Below are positions 38,008 through 46,700 of a stretch of DNA of 64,000 nucleotides, one piece after another. A program made the position numbers and the translations under genes. The notes below the pieces were generated by a model. It was not told where the DNA came from, ran no database searches, and saw nothing but the letters and a program-made list of their open reading frames with translations. Source of the DNA: Dickeya fangzhongdai (GTDB taxonomy: Bacteria > Pseudomonadota > Gammaproteobacteria > Enterobacterales > Enterobacteriaceae); contig NZ_CP025003.1 in assembly GCF_002812485.1 (NCBI RefSeq), positions 434,001 to 498,000 of the forward strand. Reading direction: 5' to 3'. Positions within the stretch are counted from its first letter, which is position 1. Each line of letters starts with the position of its first letter.

Positions 38008-38859
38008 CGCTGGCACGTCTGCGCGAATGGGTCAGGGATTTACAAGCGCGCTACGGTGCCAGTGAGAGACAGGTCTGTTTGGCATTGCGGATCAGTCGTA
38101 GTTCGTTTCGATACCGTTCTGTTGCCGCTGATGACAGTGCGCTGCGCCTGCGCATTCGTGAGATCACCGAAACCCGGGTGCATTACGGCTACCGACGGGT
38201 ACATGTGATGCTCAGGCGCGAAGGCTGGCGTGATAATCACAAGCGGATCTACCGTCTTTACAGCCAGCAGGGGCTATCGTTACGTCTCAAGCGGCCACAC
38301 CGCAACAAATCTGCCCAGCGGCGTCAGCCGCAACCTCAGGGGTTATATCCGAACCCTGTGTGGGGTATGGATTTTGTCTCTGATGCCTTGTTTGACGGAC
38401 GTCGATTACGCCTGCTGACCGTTATCGATCTCTACACGCGCGAGTGTCTTGGGATCTGTGTGGGACAGAACCTTCGTTCAACAGAGGTCGCTGAGATGCT
38501 GAACCATATCGCCAGTCATCGCCAGTCATCGCCCGTTGCCTCAGTGGCTGAAAACCGACAATGGCTCTGAATTTGCAGGAAAAATGCTGGATAAATGGGT
38601 TTACGAACGGGGTATCCGCATTGATTTTTCCCGGCCGGGAACACCGACGGACAATGCCACGGTGGAATCCTTCAACGGCAGGTTGCGGCAGGAATGCCTG
38701 AACGAGAACGGGTTCATGTCTCTGGAGGATGCACGGTGCAAAATCGAAGCCTGGCGCATACACTATAATCAGAGACGTCCCCATTCTGCGCTGGGTTGGA
38801 TGACGCCATCCGAATTTGCTCAAAAATCTGTCGGTTGCCAGAATATGCAGCCATCCTGA
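37998..38859 (+). pseudogene. IS3-family OrfB transposase, frameshifted by a 10-bp duplication
   Basis: The first part (from the frameshift site to 38570) carries the first DDE aspartate in WGMDFVSDALF. A perfect 10-base tandem repeat GCCAGTCATC (38511-38520, 38521-38530) shifts the frame. Removing one copy restores NHIASHRPLPQWLKTDNGSE, joining the ORF that starts at 38536, which has the remaining DDE residues in KTDNGSEF and NATVESFNGRL. The damage is therefore a recent slippage event. Confidence 0.9.
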
Positions 38860-39011
38860 AGTCGAGAATTTCTGATTATGGGTGGATCAGATTCGGGGTC
38901 AGGGTCATTGAAAACATGGGCTAAAAATGAAGTGGGGGCATAAAAGGGGGCACCTAAATTAGATTGTTGAGTATTAAATATTATTATTCAATTAATTACA
39001 TCATTTTGCGT

Positions 39012-39120
39012 GTCCGGCCTTCGCACCAAAATTCAAAAATCAAGCCACCTTTGGGTGGCTTTTTTTGTGCCCGTTATCGTCTATTAATGTTCATATTTGA
39101 CTATTAAATAAACTTTTAAT
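39012..39120 (+). repeat. Right attachment region (attR)
   Basis: Copy of the leuX 3' end and its terminator (AAGCCACCTTTGGGTGGCTT at 39042-39061). One G of the tRNA GGCACCA end is missing. The similarity runs through about 110 bases, longer than a normal att core, which suggests that the downstream flank itself came from an earlier, related integration. Confidence 0.8.
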
Positions 39121-39121
39121 C

Positions 39122-39844
39122 TTATTTTTTCCGCCCCACGATTTGAATAACGTTGAAATATTCTCCGGCCCCGGCCTCCATGATGGGAACCATCATTTCC
39201 TGAGCAAGCGTGCATTCCATAAAGTCATCCCACGCCTGCCGGCATGAATCCATTTCGCGCAGCATGGTAATTTCTATGCCGGATTCTTTTTCCCATAACG
39301 CTTTCCACCAGTGACAGGAATAAAAATACCAGTCTGGTGTCCAGAAAGGTTTGACCACCTCTGGCAAGTTGCCTTCTGAGTAGTCCTGTATAAAACCGGG
39401 GACGGCAACCGCTATCAGCCCGCCTTTTTTCACAAAAGGCAGCAGTTTCGCCAGCATGCCGTCGTTGCTGCCAAAGTACTGCCAGGCGTCCACGCTGATG
39501 ATCATGTCAAAGTATTCATCAACAAAGGGGATCTCCTTCGTTACGTCTACCCGCAGGGGAAAAATTTTAGAATCAACCCCCAGACTGGTGAACCGCTGTG
39601 CGTTTTCGGTCGGGGGGATCCATGAATCGGCGGCAAACACCGTCACGTCGTACTTTTCCGCCAGCAGGATGGACGAAATTCCTTTCCCGCAACCAAGGTC
39701 AAGGATACGCATGCCCGGCGAAATGGGGAGCATATTGGCCATTTCTTCCGTAATGCGCATGGCATTCGGCCCCATCATCGTGTCCAGCAAAAAAGCTTTG
39801 TCATAGCTATCGGTAAACGGGGTATTAATAGGCATATTCATCAT
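39122..39844 (-). CDS. yjhP: SAM-dependent methyltransferase (YjhP-like)
   Basis: 240 residues. A class I methyltransferase: MRILDLGCGKGISSILLAEK (SAM loop), then VFAADSW, SVDAWQYFG and GGLIAVAVPGF. In E. coli yjhP belongs to the topAI-yjhQ-yjhP group of the KpLE2 element, which also lies by leuX. Here it follows topAI after only 7 bases. The substrate is unknown. Symbol given by context and fold; identity was not measured. Confidence 0.7.
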   Translation of the reverse strand: MMNMPINTPFTDSYDKAFLLDTMMGPNAMRITEEMANMLPISPGMRILDLGCGKGISSILLAEKYDVTVFAADSWIPPTENAQRFTSLGVDSKIFPLRVDVTKEIPFVDEYFDMIISVDAWQYFGSNDGMLAKLLPFVKKGGLIAVAVPGFIQDYSEGNLPEVVKPFWTPDWYFYSCHWWKALWEKESGIEITMLREMDSCRQAWDDFMECTLAQEMMVPIMEAGAGEYFNVIQIVGRKK

Positions 39845-39851
39845 CTGTACC

Positions 39852-40109
39852 TTAACGGTTGTCCGGTTGGGCGCGAACGGTGCTCAGCCCGGTGGTGTTG
39901 ATGCGGTACGGCTGACCATTGACGGATTTGATCAGTTTTTTGGTTTTAAGTTTTTTGAAGACGGCCAGCGTGCAGTCGCTGAGTCGCAGTCCTTCACGGC
40001 TATAACATTCAACGGAAGTGATGTGCCCAGAAGCATCGCGCACGTGCGCAATACAACCGCCTTTAGCGAGAACGTGTAAGGTACGTTGTTCCTGACGGGA
40101 TAAATTCAT
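39852..40109 (-). CDS. topAI: TopAI (YjhX) toxin, topoisomerase I inhibitor
   Basis: The 85-residue protein [20 protein letters not shown] matches YjhX/TopAI throughout ([40 protein letters not shown]). In E. coli it inhibits topoisomerase I and is countered by YjhQ. No yjhQ gene is present: yjhP follows directly. So this copy is an orphan, or YjhP or another protein takes over the antitoxin role. A long structured leader with short uORFs precedes it. Confidence 0.9.
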   Translation of the reverse strand: MNLSRQEQRTLHVLAKGGCIAHVRDASGHITSVECYSREGLRLSDCTLAVFKKLKTKKLIKSVNGQPYRINTTGLSTVRAQPDNR

Positions 40110-40220
40110 ACTGGAAACCTGTTAATCATCATGTGCTAAAACGAGCCAACACCCGCAGGTGTTTGCGTAAAGTTTAAGCGCAGCGATAACCAGTCCGGCC
40201 TGAGAAGGTCGGAAAGCTGA

Positions 40221-40247
40221 TTATCTGATGATTACATTCTCCAGCAT
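40221..40247 (-). promoter_or_regulatory. Short uORF in the topAI leader
   Basis: On the minus strand an 8-codon frame MLENVIIR* has GAGG five bases before its ATG. It lies 111 bases before topAI. A second short frame, MMINRFPV*, ends overlapping the topAI start (ATGA). In E. coli topAI is controlled by a translated leader ORF that senses ribosome-targeting antibiotics, so these may be the equivalent here. That link is inference. Confidence 0.4.
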
Positions 40248-40561
40248 CAAAGCCTCGGTACGAGTTGAAAGGTCATTACGCTGTTAAGGCTAGCACACTT
40301 GGATTTTTTAAAAATGCTCCCGCAGTAGAAATGTGATTTCTAATAATGTTATCCAGTGCGGTGTAAAGTCCCGTCCGTCAGGACGGGAATATAAGACGCG
40401 GTTTTTGGACCAGATAGCCGCTATATCATTCGTCATACTGCAACCGCCACTGCTGGTTTTATTACTCACTGTGTTCAATGAATGCGACATCGCTCAACTC
40501 ATCCAGACTCCGGCATCTATCGCCGTATGCCGTCAACGGCTGTCAGGCCATGCTGGTGAAC

Positions 40562-40900
40562 TTAAATAACGTAGAGCGGTATTAATTCACCCGCATGTGG
40601 CACCACTCGTGTGTGGCGTTCCGCCTGTTCGCAGATTTCCAGCAGCGCCGGGATTAGGTGCGCGGCGGCATTCAGGCTGGCGCCCAACTGGTAGCGCTGT
40701 TCGGGTTCGATGTCGGCGCCGTTTTGCAACCGGTCGCCGAGTTCGTTAAGCCCGTGGCACAGCCCGGCAACGGATTCAGCGGCGATAGCGCCAAGGTCAC
40801 ACAGTTGAATCTCATCAAGCTGATGGAACGGCAGGCTGGCGATCAGGTCGCGGAAAATGTTGATGCTGCTGTCAGTGGGTGTGGCGTGGGTGTCTGTCAT
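40562..40900 (-). CDS. Unknown acidic helical protein
   Basis: From MTDTHATPTDSSINIFRDLI it has 112 residues; the frame extends 5 codons further. Mostly helical (LGAIAAESVAGLCHGLNELG, LGASLNAAAHLIPALLEICE), no signal peptide. I do not recognise the family. Similar small proteins occur in island and plasmid accessory regions. It has ordinary GC content. Confidence 0.6.
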   Translation of the reverse strand: MTDTHATPTDSSINIFRDLIASLPFHQLDEIQLCDLGAIAAESVAGLCHGLNELGDRLQNGADIEPEQRYQLGASLNAAAHLIPALLEICEQAERHTRVVPHAGELIPLYVI

Positions 40901-41007
40901 GGTTAAGTCTTCCATTGCTAGATAGTTATGTCATCACGCCTTCAGGTTCCAAACTAAAGGTGTGACCCAGACAGGGTTGGAACACCGGATCTAGCGACCG
41001 GCCAACC

Positions 41008-41151
41008 TTACGGTTGCCCTGCCTGAGCCACGGATAATGAGTGTGCACGCAGCCCCTGAAAAAACAAAGCGTTTTCCAGTTCTAGATATTCGGGGTTCCA
41101 CGCCCGGCTGCGGATGTTGCCGCAGCACAGACACTCTATGCCAGCGGCCAA
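41008..41151 (-). pseudogene. Remnant of an island gene
   Basis: A minus-strand frame reads LAAGIECLCCGNIRSRAWNP, EYLELENALFFQGLRAHSLS, VAQAGQP*. The CxCCGN motif and orderly composition look like a real C-terminal coding end, but there is no ATG, only a TTG at 41151, and an upstream stop at 41176. It lies in an otherwise empty 380-base gap. The family is not identified. Confidence 0.35.
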
Positions 41152-41287
41152 CCGGGTGAAAGAGGCTGGATGAATTTACAGTGGTGTTGCGATGCGTTTT
41201 GGAATGCGCCTCGCAAAATGGATCGCAATCTCGTTGCTGACAGAGCGTGATATATGGGGAGGCCGTGTGGTGTGACTCTGCATAATT

Positions 41288-41986
41288 TCAGTTTCTACTT
41301 TTTTTCAGGTAATTAAAAATATCTGACGGAAAGCGTGGCGTAGTTAGTCGGATCTTTTCGTAATAAATTGGATCACTTAATGGACTATCCCATTGTACGA
41401 TGTCCTTTTTATCGATAGGGAAACACGGCGTTGCGGCATTTTTGAAGGCCTCACTTTTTTTATGATTTTCTTCAGGGTTATTTGGACTAAATTTCATATT
41501 TTCAATTCTTGATTCATTAATTGATGTTGGGCAAATTAATTTAATGCTACCAAAATAAAAAACGGTAACTCCAGTAATAAAAAAGCGATCTGTAATGTCC
41601 ACGTAATAACGTGTGTTCCACTGTTTTCCAGAAAACATACTATGTGGGTAAGTATTTTCCTTTATTGAAAATTGGTGTTCCCGCCAGTCAGCAATCCCAG
41701 CTAAATGCATGGTTGCATTAGTGAGCATAATTGGTATCGTTGGGATTAAAGAGGTTAATGTGATCAAGCTAATGATTGAGAGTGTAAATGTTAATATGGT
41801 TCTTTTGACAATGTTGCTTTTAATATTGGATATAAACTGTATGCCAGGAAGAAATGAAATTGTTGAAAAGGCAATGAAAAGCATTAGAATGAATAGAAGC
41901 TGAAGAAATTCACTGGTTTGTTTTTGGAACGTAACTTGAGAAAGGAATAAAGAAAATGGGATTATCTGTACAAGTGATGGAATCAT
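41288..41986 (-). CDS. Membrane protein of unknown function, probably cut by an IS
   Basis: 232 residues, AT-rich, with three or four hydrophobic segments in the first 100 residues and a soluble C-terminal part. The ATG at 41984-41986 is two bases from the end of an IS3-family element (41989), so the original 5' end and promoter are probably lost. No target duplication is seen across the IS. The function is unknown. Confidence 0.55.
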   Translation of the reverse strand: MIPSLVQIIPFSLFLSQVTFQKQTSEFLQLLFILMLFIAFSTISFLPGIQFISNIKSNIVKRTILTFTLSIISLITLTSLIPTIPIMLTNATMHLAGIADWREHQFSIKENTYPHSMFSGKQWNTRYYVDITDRFFITGVTVFYFGSIKLICPTSINESRIENMKFSPNNPEENHKKSEAFKNAATPCFPIDKKDIVQWDSPLSDPIYYEKIRLTTPRFPSDIFNYLKKSRN

Positions 41987-42004
41987 GATGTAAGCGCACC
42001 CGTT

Positions 42005-42799
42005 TTAGTTCCACACACTTTTTGAGATTTCCGGTTCCTCGGCCATCAGCCGGTATTCTTCCGGCGTCAGGTTATTCAGGGATTCATGAGGCCGCTCGCT
42101 GTTGTATTCCGTCAGCCAGCGCTCTGTGATTTCCCTCGCTTCATTCAGTGTTCTGAACAGGTAAAAATCCAGTATTTCTGTCCGGTACGTTCGGTTAAAA
42201 CGTTCGATAAAGGCATTCTGCGTTGGTTTTCCCGGTTGAATAAATTCCAGCATCACGCCATGCTCTTCAGCCCACTGCGCCAAAGTCAGCGAGATTAGCT
42301 CCGGGCCATTGTCCATCCGCAGTTTCAGCGGATAACCACGGTTTGCCACGATCCTGTCCAGTACTCTGACCACCCGCTGCGCCGGGATATTCAGATCGAT
42401 TTCTATTGCGAGAGCCTCGCGGTTAAAATCATCCACTACATTGAAGGTCCGAAAGCGTCTGCCGCAGACCAGCGCATCATGCATAAAATCCACTGACCAG
42501 CTCTGATTCAGGTGTTCCGGCGTCGCCAATGGTGCTGGATCACGCACGGGCAAACGTTGCTTTCCTTTACGACGAAAATTCAGTTTCAGTAAGCAATAAA
42601 TACGATGAACGCGTTTGTGATTCCATGCATGCCCCTGCCTGCGTAGCTTCTGGAACAACTTCTTGAAGCCGTATCGCGGATAGCGTTCCGCCATGTCGGT
42701 CAGTGCCTGAATGACCGGCTCATCACGCCGGGTGTCAGGCTGATAAAAATAGACCGTCCTGCTCAACGATAACGTCCTGCATGCCTGGCGGATGCTCAT
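42005..42799 (-). CDS. IS3-family OrfB transposase
   Basis: 264 residues, MSIRQACRTLSLSRTVYFYQ, with an HTH_21 region and the rve integrase core: WSVDFMHDALV (first Asp), RMDNGPEL (second Asp), NAFIERFNRTYR (Glu). Complete, but needs OrfA for full activity, and OrfA is broken. Confidence 0.93.
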   Translation of the reverse strand: MSIRQACRTLSLSRTVYFYQPDTRRDEPVIQALTDMAERYPRYGFKKLFQKLRRQGHAWNHKRVHRIYCLLKLNFRRKGKQRLPVRDPAPLATPEHLNQSWSVDFMHDALVCGRRFRTFNVVDDFNREALAIEIDLNIPAQRVVRVLDRIVANRGYPLKLRMDNGPELISLTLAQWAEEHGVMLEFIQPGKPTQNAFIERFNRTYRTEILDFYLFRTLNEAREITERWLTEYNSERPHESLNNLTPEEYRLMAEEPEISKSVWN

Positions 42800-42999
42800 C
42801 GTAAACTGCGCGGTCAGATAACTGACGAGCTCACGCTTTATCGCTGGTTTTAAAGCTTTTTTTCAATAACATCTTTGAGTGCCCGGCACTCCAGACTGAG
42901 ATCGGCAAACATCTGTTTCAGTCGCCGGTTTTCGTCCTCCAGATCTTTCATCTTTTTGATATCAGAGGCTTCCATTCCGCCAAACTTCGCTTTCCAGTT

Positions 43000-44306
43000 A
43001 ATGGGATGGACTACCTCCTCCCCCTGCGGTTAACTGTACGAAATATGCTCAACAGGAGAGTCACCATGAATATCGTATTTCTGGGTATTGATCTGGCTAA
43101 AAATGTTTTCCAGCTTTGCGGATTAAACCAGGCTGGCAAACCGGTTTATACAAAACGTACCGGCCGAAAAGAATTACTCCAGACGGTGGCAAATATTCCT
43201 GCCTGTCTGATTGGTATCGAAGCGTCAACAGGGGCATTTTACTGGCAACGCGAGTTTGAAAAACTGGGACATAAAGTAAAAGTCATCAGCCCACAGTATG
43301 TAAAACCTTTTGTTCGCGGGCAAAAAAATGACGGTAATGATGCACAGGCGATAGCTGTGGCCCTTATGCAACCCACGATGCAGTTTGTTCCGCCTAAAAG
43401 TCCCGAACAGCAGGATATTCAGGCTCTGCACCGTGCAAGACAACGTATTGTCAATCATCGTACTGCAACCGTCTGTCAAATCAGAGGACTGCTGCTTGAC
43501 CGGGGAATAACAATCGGTGCAGCGGTCTCAAGAGTTCGTCATGCAGTTCCGCTGATCCTTGAAGATGCAGAAAATGGTCTCAGTACCAGAATGCGCAGGA
43601 CGATTGCAGAACTCTATGATCTCTTTAACGATCTTGGTCGTCGCATAAACTTTTTTGATAAAGAAATAGAGGCTGTGTTCAGGCAATCTGAAGCCTGCCA
43701 GCGCATTGCCAAAGTTAAAGGTATTGGTCCTAAAACGGCAACGGCTGTTGTTGCCGCTATTGGCAAAGGAACTGAATTTAAAAATGGTCGTCACTTCGCC
43801 GCGTGGCTTGGTCTGGTTCCCCGGCAACACTCAAGTGGTGACAGGCAAGTTCTCATGAATATGACGAAAAAAGGCGACAAGCATCTGCGGACTCTTTTTA
43901 TTCATGGTGCCCGCGCTGTCGTCAGGGTTGCCACGAATAAGAATGATAGCTGTCTGCATCAGTGGGTTAATCAGTTGAGGGAACGGCGAGGGTTTAATAA
44001 AACGACCGTGGCGGTAGCTAACAAGAACGCGAGAATAATCTGGTCGATGCTGAGAAATGATACAGAATATCAGGCAGCCGGAAGTTAATTCCCAGCCAGA
44101 AAAGTTGCAGTGTACTGAGAAATGGTGACAGGTTGCACCTGCACAATCGGAACCTGATTTTTATACTGGCCTCAGAGGCCGTCCAGTTGTTGAGGCGATC
44201 GTGTGCGGATTACCCATTTGGGCACAGGTTTTCCTGATGCCGGATAGATGTAAGCAACAACCCAAAACCAGAATCAGTGCTTGCAAAACGGAGGTAGTCC
44301 ATAGAT
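43000..44306 (+). mobile_element. IS110-family (IS1111-like) insertion sequence
   Basis: The exact insert is defined by the rejoined OrfA. It has 13-base perfect subterminal inverted repeats, ATGGACTACCTCC (43006-43018) and GGAGGTAGTCCAT (44290-44302), 6 and 4 bases from the tips, and makes no target duplication. This is the IS1111 subgroup pattern. One intact transposase gene is inside. The 200-base 3' non-coding part (44089-44289) may carry the guide (bridge) RNA region used by IS110-type recombinases. Confidence 0.9.
43066..44088 (+). CDS. IS110-family transposase
   Basis: 340 residues from MNIVFLGIDLAKNVFQLCGL, preceded by AGGAGAGTCACC. The RuvC-like DEDD domain is N-terminal (GIDLAKNVF, GIEASTGAFY, NDGNDAQAIA) and the transposase_20 domain with the serine-containing region is C-terminal (VKGIGPKTATAVVAAIGKG, AAWLGLVPRQHSSGDRQVL). 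It looks intact. Confidence 0.95.
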   Translation: MNIVFLGIDLAKNVFQLCGLNQAGKPVYTKRTGRKELLQTVANIPACLIGIEASTGAFYWQREFEKLGHKVKVISPQYVKPFVRGQKNDGNDAQAIAVALMQPTMQFVPPKSPEQQDIQALHRARQRIVNHRTATVCQIRGLLLDRGITIGAAVSRVRHAVPLILEDAENGLSTRMRRTIAELYDLFNDLGRRINFFDKEIEAVFRQSEACQRIAKVKGIGPKTATAVVAAIGKGTEFKNGRHFAAWLGLVPRQHSSGDRQVLMNMTKKGDKHLRTLFIHGARAVVRVATNKNDSCLHQWVNQLRERRGFNKTTVAVANKNARIIWSMLRNDTEYQAAGS

Positions 44307-44648
44307 GTAGTACGAAGCCTCGGATATTCCCGCTTCGCGGCAGACGTCTTTGACGGTACGTCCGGCTTCAACGGACTTCAAAACGGCGATGATCTGGTGC
44401 TCGGTAAATCGGGCTTTGCGCATAGCGATCTCCTCAACGGGACATAATCAGTATGTCGGAAGATCTCTAAAAGTGAATGGTTCGGTTTAGCGGGATACTT
44501 ACAAATCTGCTTTTTAACATTTTTAATGAAATGTTAAAATCACTTAATAATAAAAATCTAGCAATCTAACAATGCTACGTTTTTACATTGGCATTACATT
44601 TGCGTATAAAATTATCAATCTTTTATTACAAGTGATAGATAATCTTCC

Positions 44649-45254
44649 TTACTTAAATGCAAATTCGTAATGCTGTATATAGCTGCCATAGCGATTCACT
44701 TGTGCAACGACATACATACCATTCATTCCTTGCCTGCGTTTTTCACCGAGTTTGAGCTGTTCTTTGGATGAACATAGTTCCAGCCAGCGCCCGGTGTGTT
44801 GTTCTTTTATCCAGATGCCAGCTTCGCAGCGGTGCTTGCCATTCGTAGGGCCGGGGAAAGAAACCTTATAATCGGTGATGTAATCAATAACCTTTTCCGG
44901 GTAGAGATAGACGTGAACTTCAAACACATTAATAGCCGATGCATATCCAAAAGCCGCGCTGAGCATAAAATAGAAGATCCATTGTTTGATTTTCTCGAAC
45001 ATCCTTTTGGCTGGGTTAAAGATACTGACTGCAAATGTAATACTGATGCCTGTTATTGCCGCAACCGTTAATGCTATGCCTTGTTTCGGTAATCCTGATA
45101 CCAGAATAGTATGGTCGGCAATATTGGAGGACCATAATAAATAATATCCGAGAGATAGAGCGGAAATATTGGCAGCCAACAGGCACAGCGTGCGTATGGA
45201 AAAAACGAGATGGATAACATCTTTTATCGTCAATTCACGTATGGATTTCATCAT
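44649..45254 (-). CDS. Membrane protein of unknown function
   Basis: 201 residues with three hydrophobic segments (about 15-45, 50-75, 85-105) and a C-terminal soluble domain with two cysteines (HRCEAG, LELCSS). Its layout resembles the membrane protein at 41288, but I see no clear sequence match. Two adjacent ATGs start the frame. Function unknown; possibly an accessory or immunity-type protein. Confidence 0.6.
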   Translation of the reverse strand: MMKSIRELTIKDVIHLVFSIRTLCLLAANISALSLGYYLLWSSNIADHTILVSGLPKQGIALTVAAITGISITFAVSIFNPAKRMFEKIKQWIFYFMLSAAFGYASAINVFEVHVYLYPEKVIDYITDYKVSFPGPTNGKHRCEAGIWIKEQHTGRWLELCSSKEQLKLGEKRRQGMNGMYVVAQVNRYGSYIQHYEFAFK

Positions 45255-45534
45255 GAGGAATACTGGCTATGTCGTTATGGTAACTATTGTGTGTACTGAT
45301 AGATGTGTGTACCGACAGAGAGGCTGAAGCGTACTGGTATTTTTTTATGTGTGCAATAATTTATGTCTTGTTTGCTGTGATAGCCGAGTTATTTACCCTC
45401 CATTTCCTGCTATTGCAGTGTGGCTATGCCTACCGAAATCCCCATTCCTCCCCCATTTTTCCCCATTTACCACCAGAGGGATTTTCCCGTGCTGAATTAT
45501 GGTGTGAAGACATTCATCTGTCGGGAGAAACACC

Positions 45535-46338
45535 ATGAAAGGCTACCATTTGAAAGAACAACATCGCCGGAAATCCTGGGTGCGTGATACCAACACCGAT
45601 GCGGAAGCGGCATCGCTTAATTATCTGCCCGAATTGTTGAGTGCGCTGGGGCTGGCGATGCCGGTGCCGCCGTCGGTGATTACCCGCGACATTGAGGGTG
45701 AAACCTTTTTCGATATTCTCTACCGGTGTGATTTCAACGCCCGGCAAAACATCCACCAGATTGAGAAGATCTTCTCCGTGAAAGAAGAGTTTACGCCGGA
45801 GTGGGTGCCCGGCGCCGATCTGGCGCTGCCGGTGATCGCGCAGGAAGACCACGTATTGCCAGACAAACATTACCTGCTGCTGGGGCTGGATTTGTTTGGC
45901 GCCGTTGAGCAAGGGGATATCTGCATCTCGCCGCAGGGTTGGAGCGACAATCATCTGACCGGTAAAGACATGTCGGCGAGCGATTTTCTGGAGCTAAAAC
46001 CCCAGCCGGCCTGCCTCTACGCAGGGGTATTGCATGGACATGACGGTCAACCGCTGTCACCGTCGCAACTGTTAGGCTGGCTTGAGCGGATGCGGCAGGC
46101 GCACGGTCATCCGTCCTCGACGGTGGTGGTGCTGGCGCCGGTGGCGGAATCGTACGGTTTTTCCGGCTGGTTCGGTCTGTATCAGCGCAAAGGCGTTGCG
46201 GGGAGCGCGTTGCAGTGGCAAAGCCTGTCAGCGCTGGTGAAAGACGTTAATTTCTGGGAAGCGATGAAGGAAACCGGGCTGGCGCATAATGTGTATGTTA
46301 GCGGTATGGGCGCCAATACGGCATATCGCGGCGCGTAG
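45535..46338 (+). CDS. Unknown cytoplasmic protein
   Basis: 267 residues, MKGYHLKEQHRRKSWVRDTN, with GGGAGAAACACC before the ATG. No signal peptide or membrane segment; GC content is like the core. I do not recognise the family. The overlapping frame at 45287 is not supported. It is the last gene before the sugar operon and may mark the end of the accessory region. Confidence 0.65.
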   Translation: MKGYHLKEQHRRKSWVRDTNTDAEAASLNYLPELLSALGLAMPVPPSVITRDIEGETFFDILYRCDFNARQNIHQIEKIFSVKEEFTPEWVPGADLALPVIAQEDHVLPDKHYLLLGLDLFGAVEQGDICISPQGWSDNHLTGKDMSASDFLELKPQPACLYAGVLHGHDGQPLSPSQLLGWLERMRQAHGHPSSTVVVLAPVAESYGFSGWFGLYQRKGVAGSALQWQSLSALVKDVNFWEAMKETGLAHNVYVSGMGANTAYRGA

Positions 46339-46700
46339 TATCGTTGCATTCTTCATGTCTTTTATCGGGGTGGTGTGTGGTGCGCCGCTCCGTCTTCTGA
46401 TGTTGTTCTTCCTCGTTGTTCTCTCAAACCGGTCAAATCCACAGAAACGGTCACATTCGGGCAGGTTAATTTATTGCTACATTTATTAGCGTGCTTATGT
46501 TAAGGCGCGATGATGGCCGTTAAAACGGCACTTTTTTGTGATATTCATCACCTTTTAATCTGCCGGTGATGCAAATTTCATTTTTATTTTCCACCAGGAT
46601 CACTGAATGCAGCCCCGTCATTTTCCTGCCCCCGGTCTTTTGCCCAGGGCACATTTTGTGTTCCCGCTATCCATTACCTTTATTCCCACAGGAGGTCGCC
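46339..46700. other. Control region of the sugar operon
   Basis: No gene is seen in these 362 bases. The long frame running into the DeoR gene from 46566 lacks a ribosome site and is rejected. Promoter boxes are not clear. Confidence 0.4.

Larger units (their letters stand above)
37662..38907 (+). mobile_element. IS3-family insertion sequence (IS407-like), inactive
   Basis: Inverted ends TGACCCTGACCCAAAATCC (left) and, read inward from the right, TGACCCTGACCCCGAATC. Length 1,246 bp. The flanks share TTGA (37658-37661 and 38908-38911), a 4-base target duplication as expected for the IS407 group. Two overlapping frames encode OrfA and OrfB; OrfB is frameshifted by a short tandem duplication, so the element cannot move by itself. 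Confidence 0.88.
26550..39051. mobile_element. P4-like integrative element inserted at leuX
   Basis: The element of about 12.5 kb lies between two copies of the leuX 3' end (26550-26590 and 39012-39051). It has a P4-type integrase next to the tRNA, AlpA regulator, C4/CI-type RNA region, primase-helicase with iterons, and cargo: a SIR2/STAND protein and a toxin-antitoxin pair. No capsid, tail or packaging genes are visible, so it resembles a satellite or replicating island rather than a phage. An IS3-family element has entered it near the right end. The right att copy has lost one base (TTCGCACC against TTCGGCACC). Confidence 0.85.
42850..44423 (-). pseudogene. IS3-family OrfA split by an IS110-type insertion
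   Basis: The N-terminal half (44423 down to 44307) reads MRKARFTEHQIIAVLKSVEA, GRTVKDVCREAGISEASYY. The C-terminal half (42999-42850) reads NWKAKFGGMEASDIKKMKDL, EDENRRLKQMFADLSLECRA and ends EKKL*. Removing 43000-44306 joins SYY to NWK in frame without any lost or added base. An AAAAAAAG slippery run lies near the end. Confidence 0.9.
41989..44503 (-). mobile_element. IS3-family element interrupted by an IS110-type element
   Basis: Ends TGTAAGCGCACCCGTTTTAG (left) and, inward from the right, TGTAAGTATCCCGCTAAACC are imperfect inverted repeats. OrfB (42005-42799) is intact, but OrfA is split by a 1,307-bp insertion. Without it the element is about 1,208 bp. The flanks (ATGA left, AATC right) show no target duplication, which suggests a later deletion or rearrangement next to it. 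Confidence 0.8.

Noticed and set aside
40308..40490. 60-codon minus-strand frame and a 78-codon plus-strand frame upstream of topAI
   Set aside because: They overlap each other, lack ribosome sites and show no recognisable domain.
45287..45538. 83-codon hydrophobic frame
   Set aside because: No ribosome site, and its end overlaps the start of a better supported gene.
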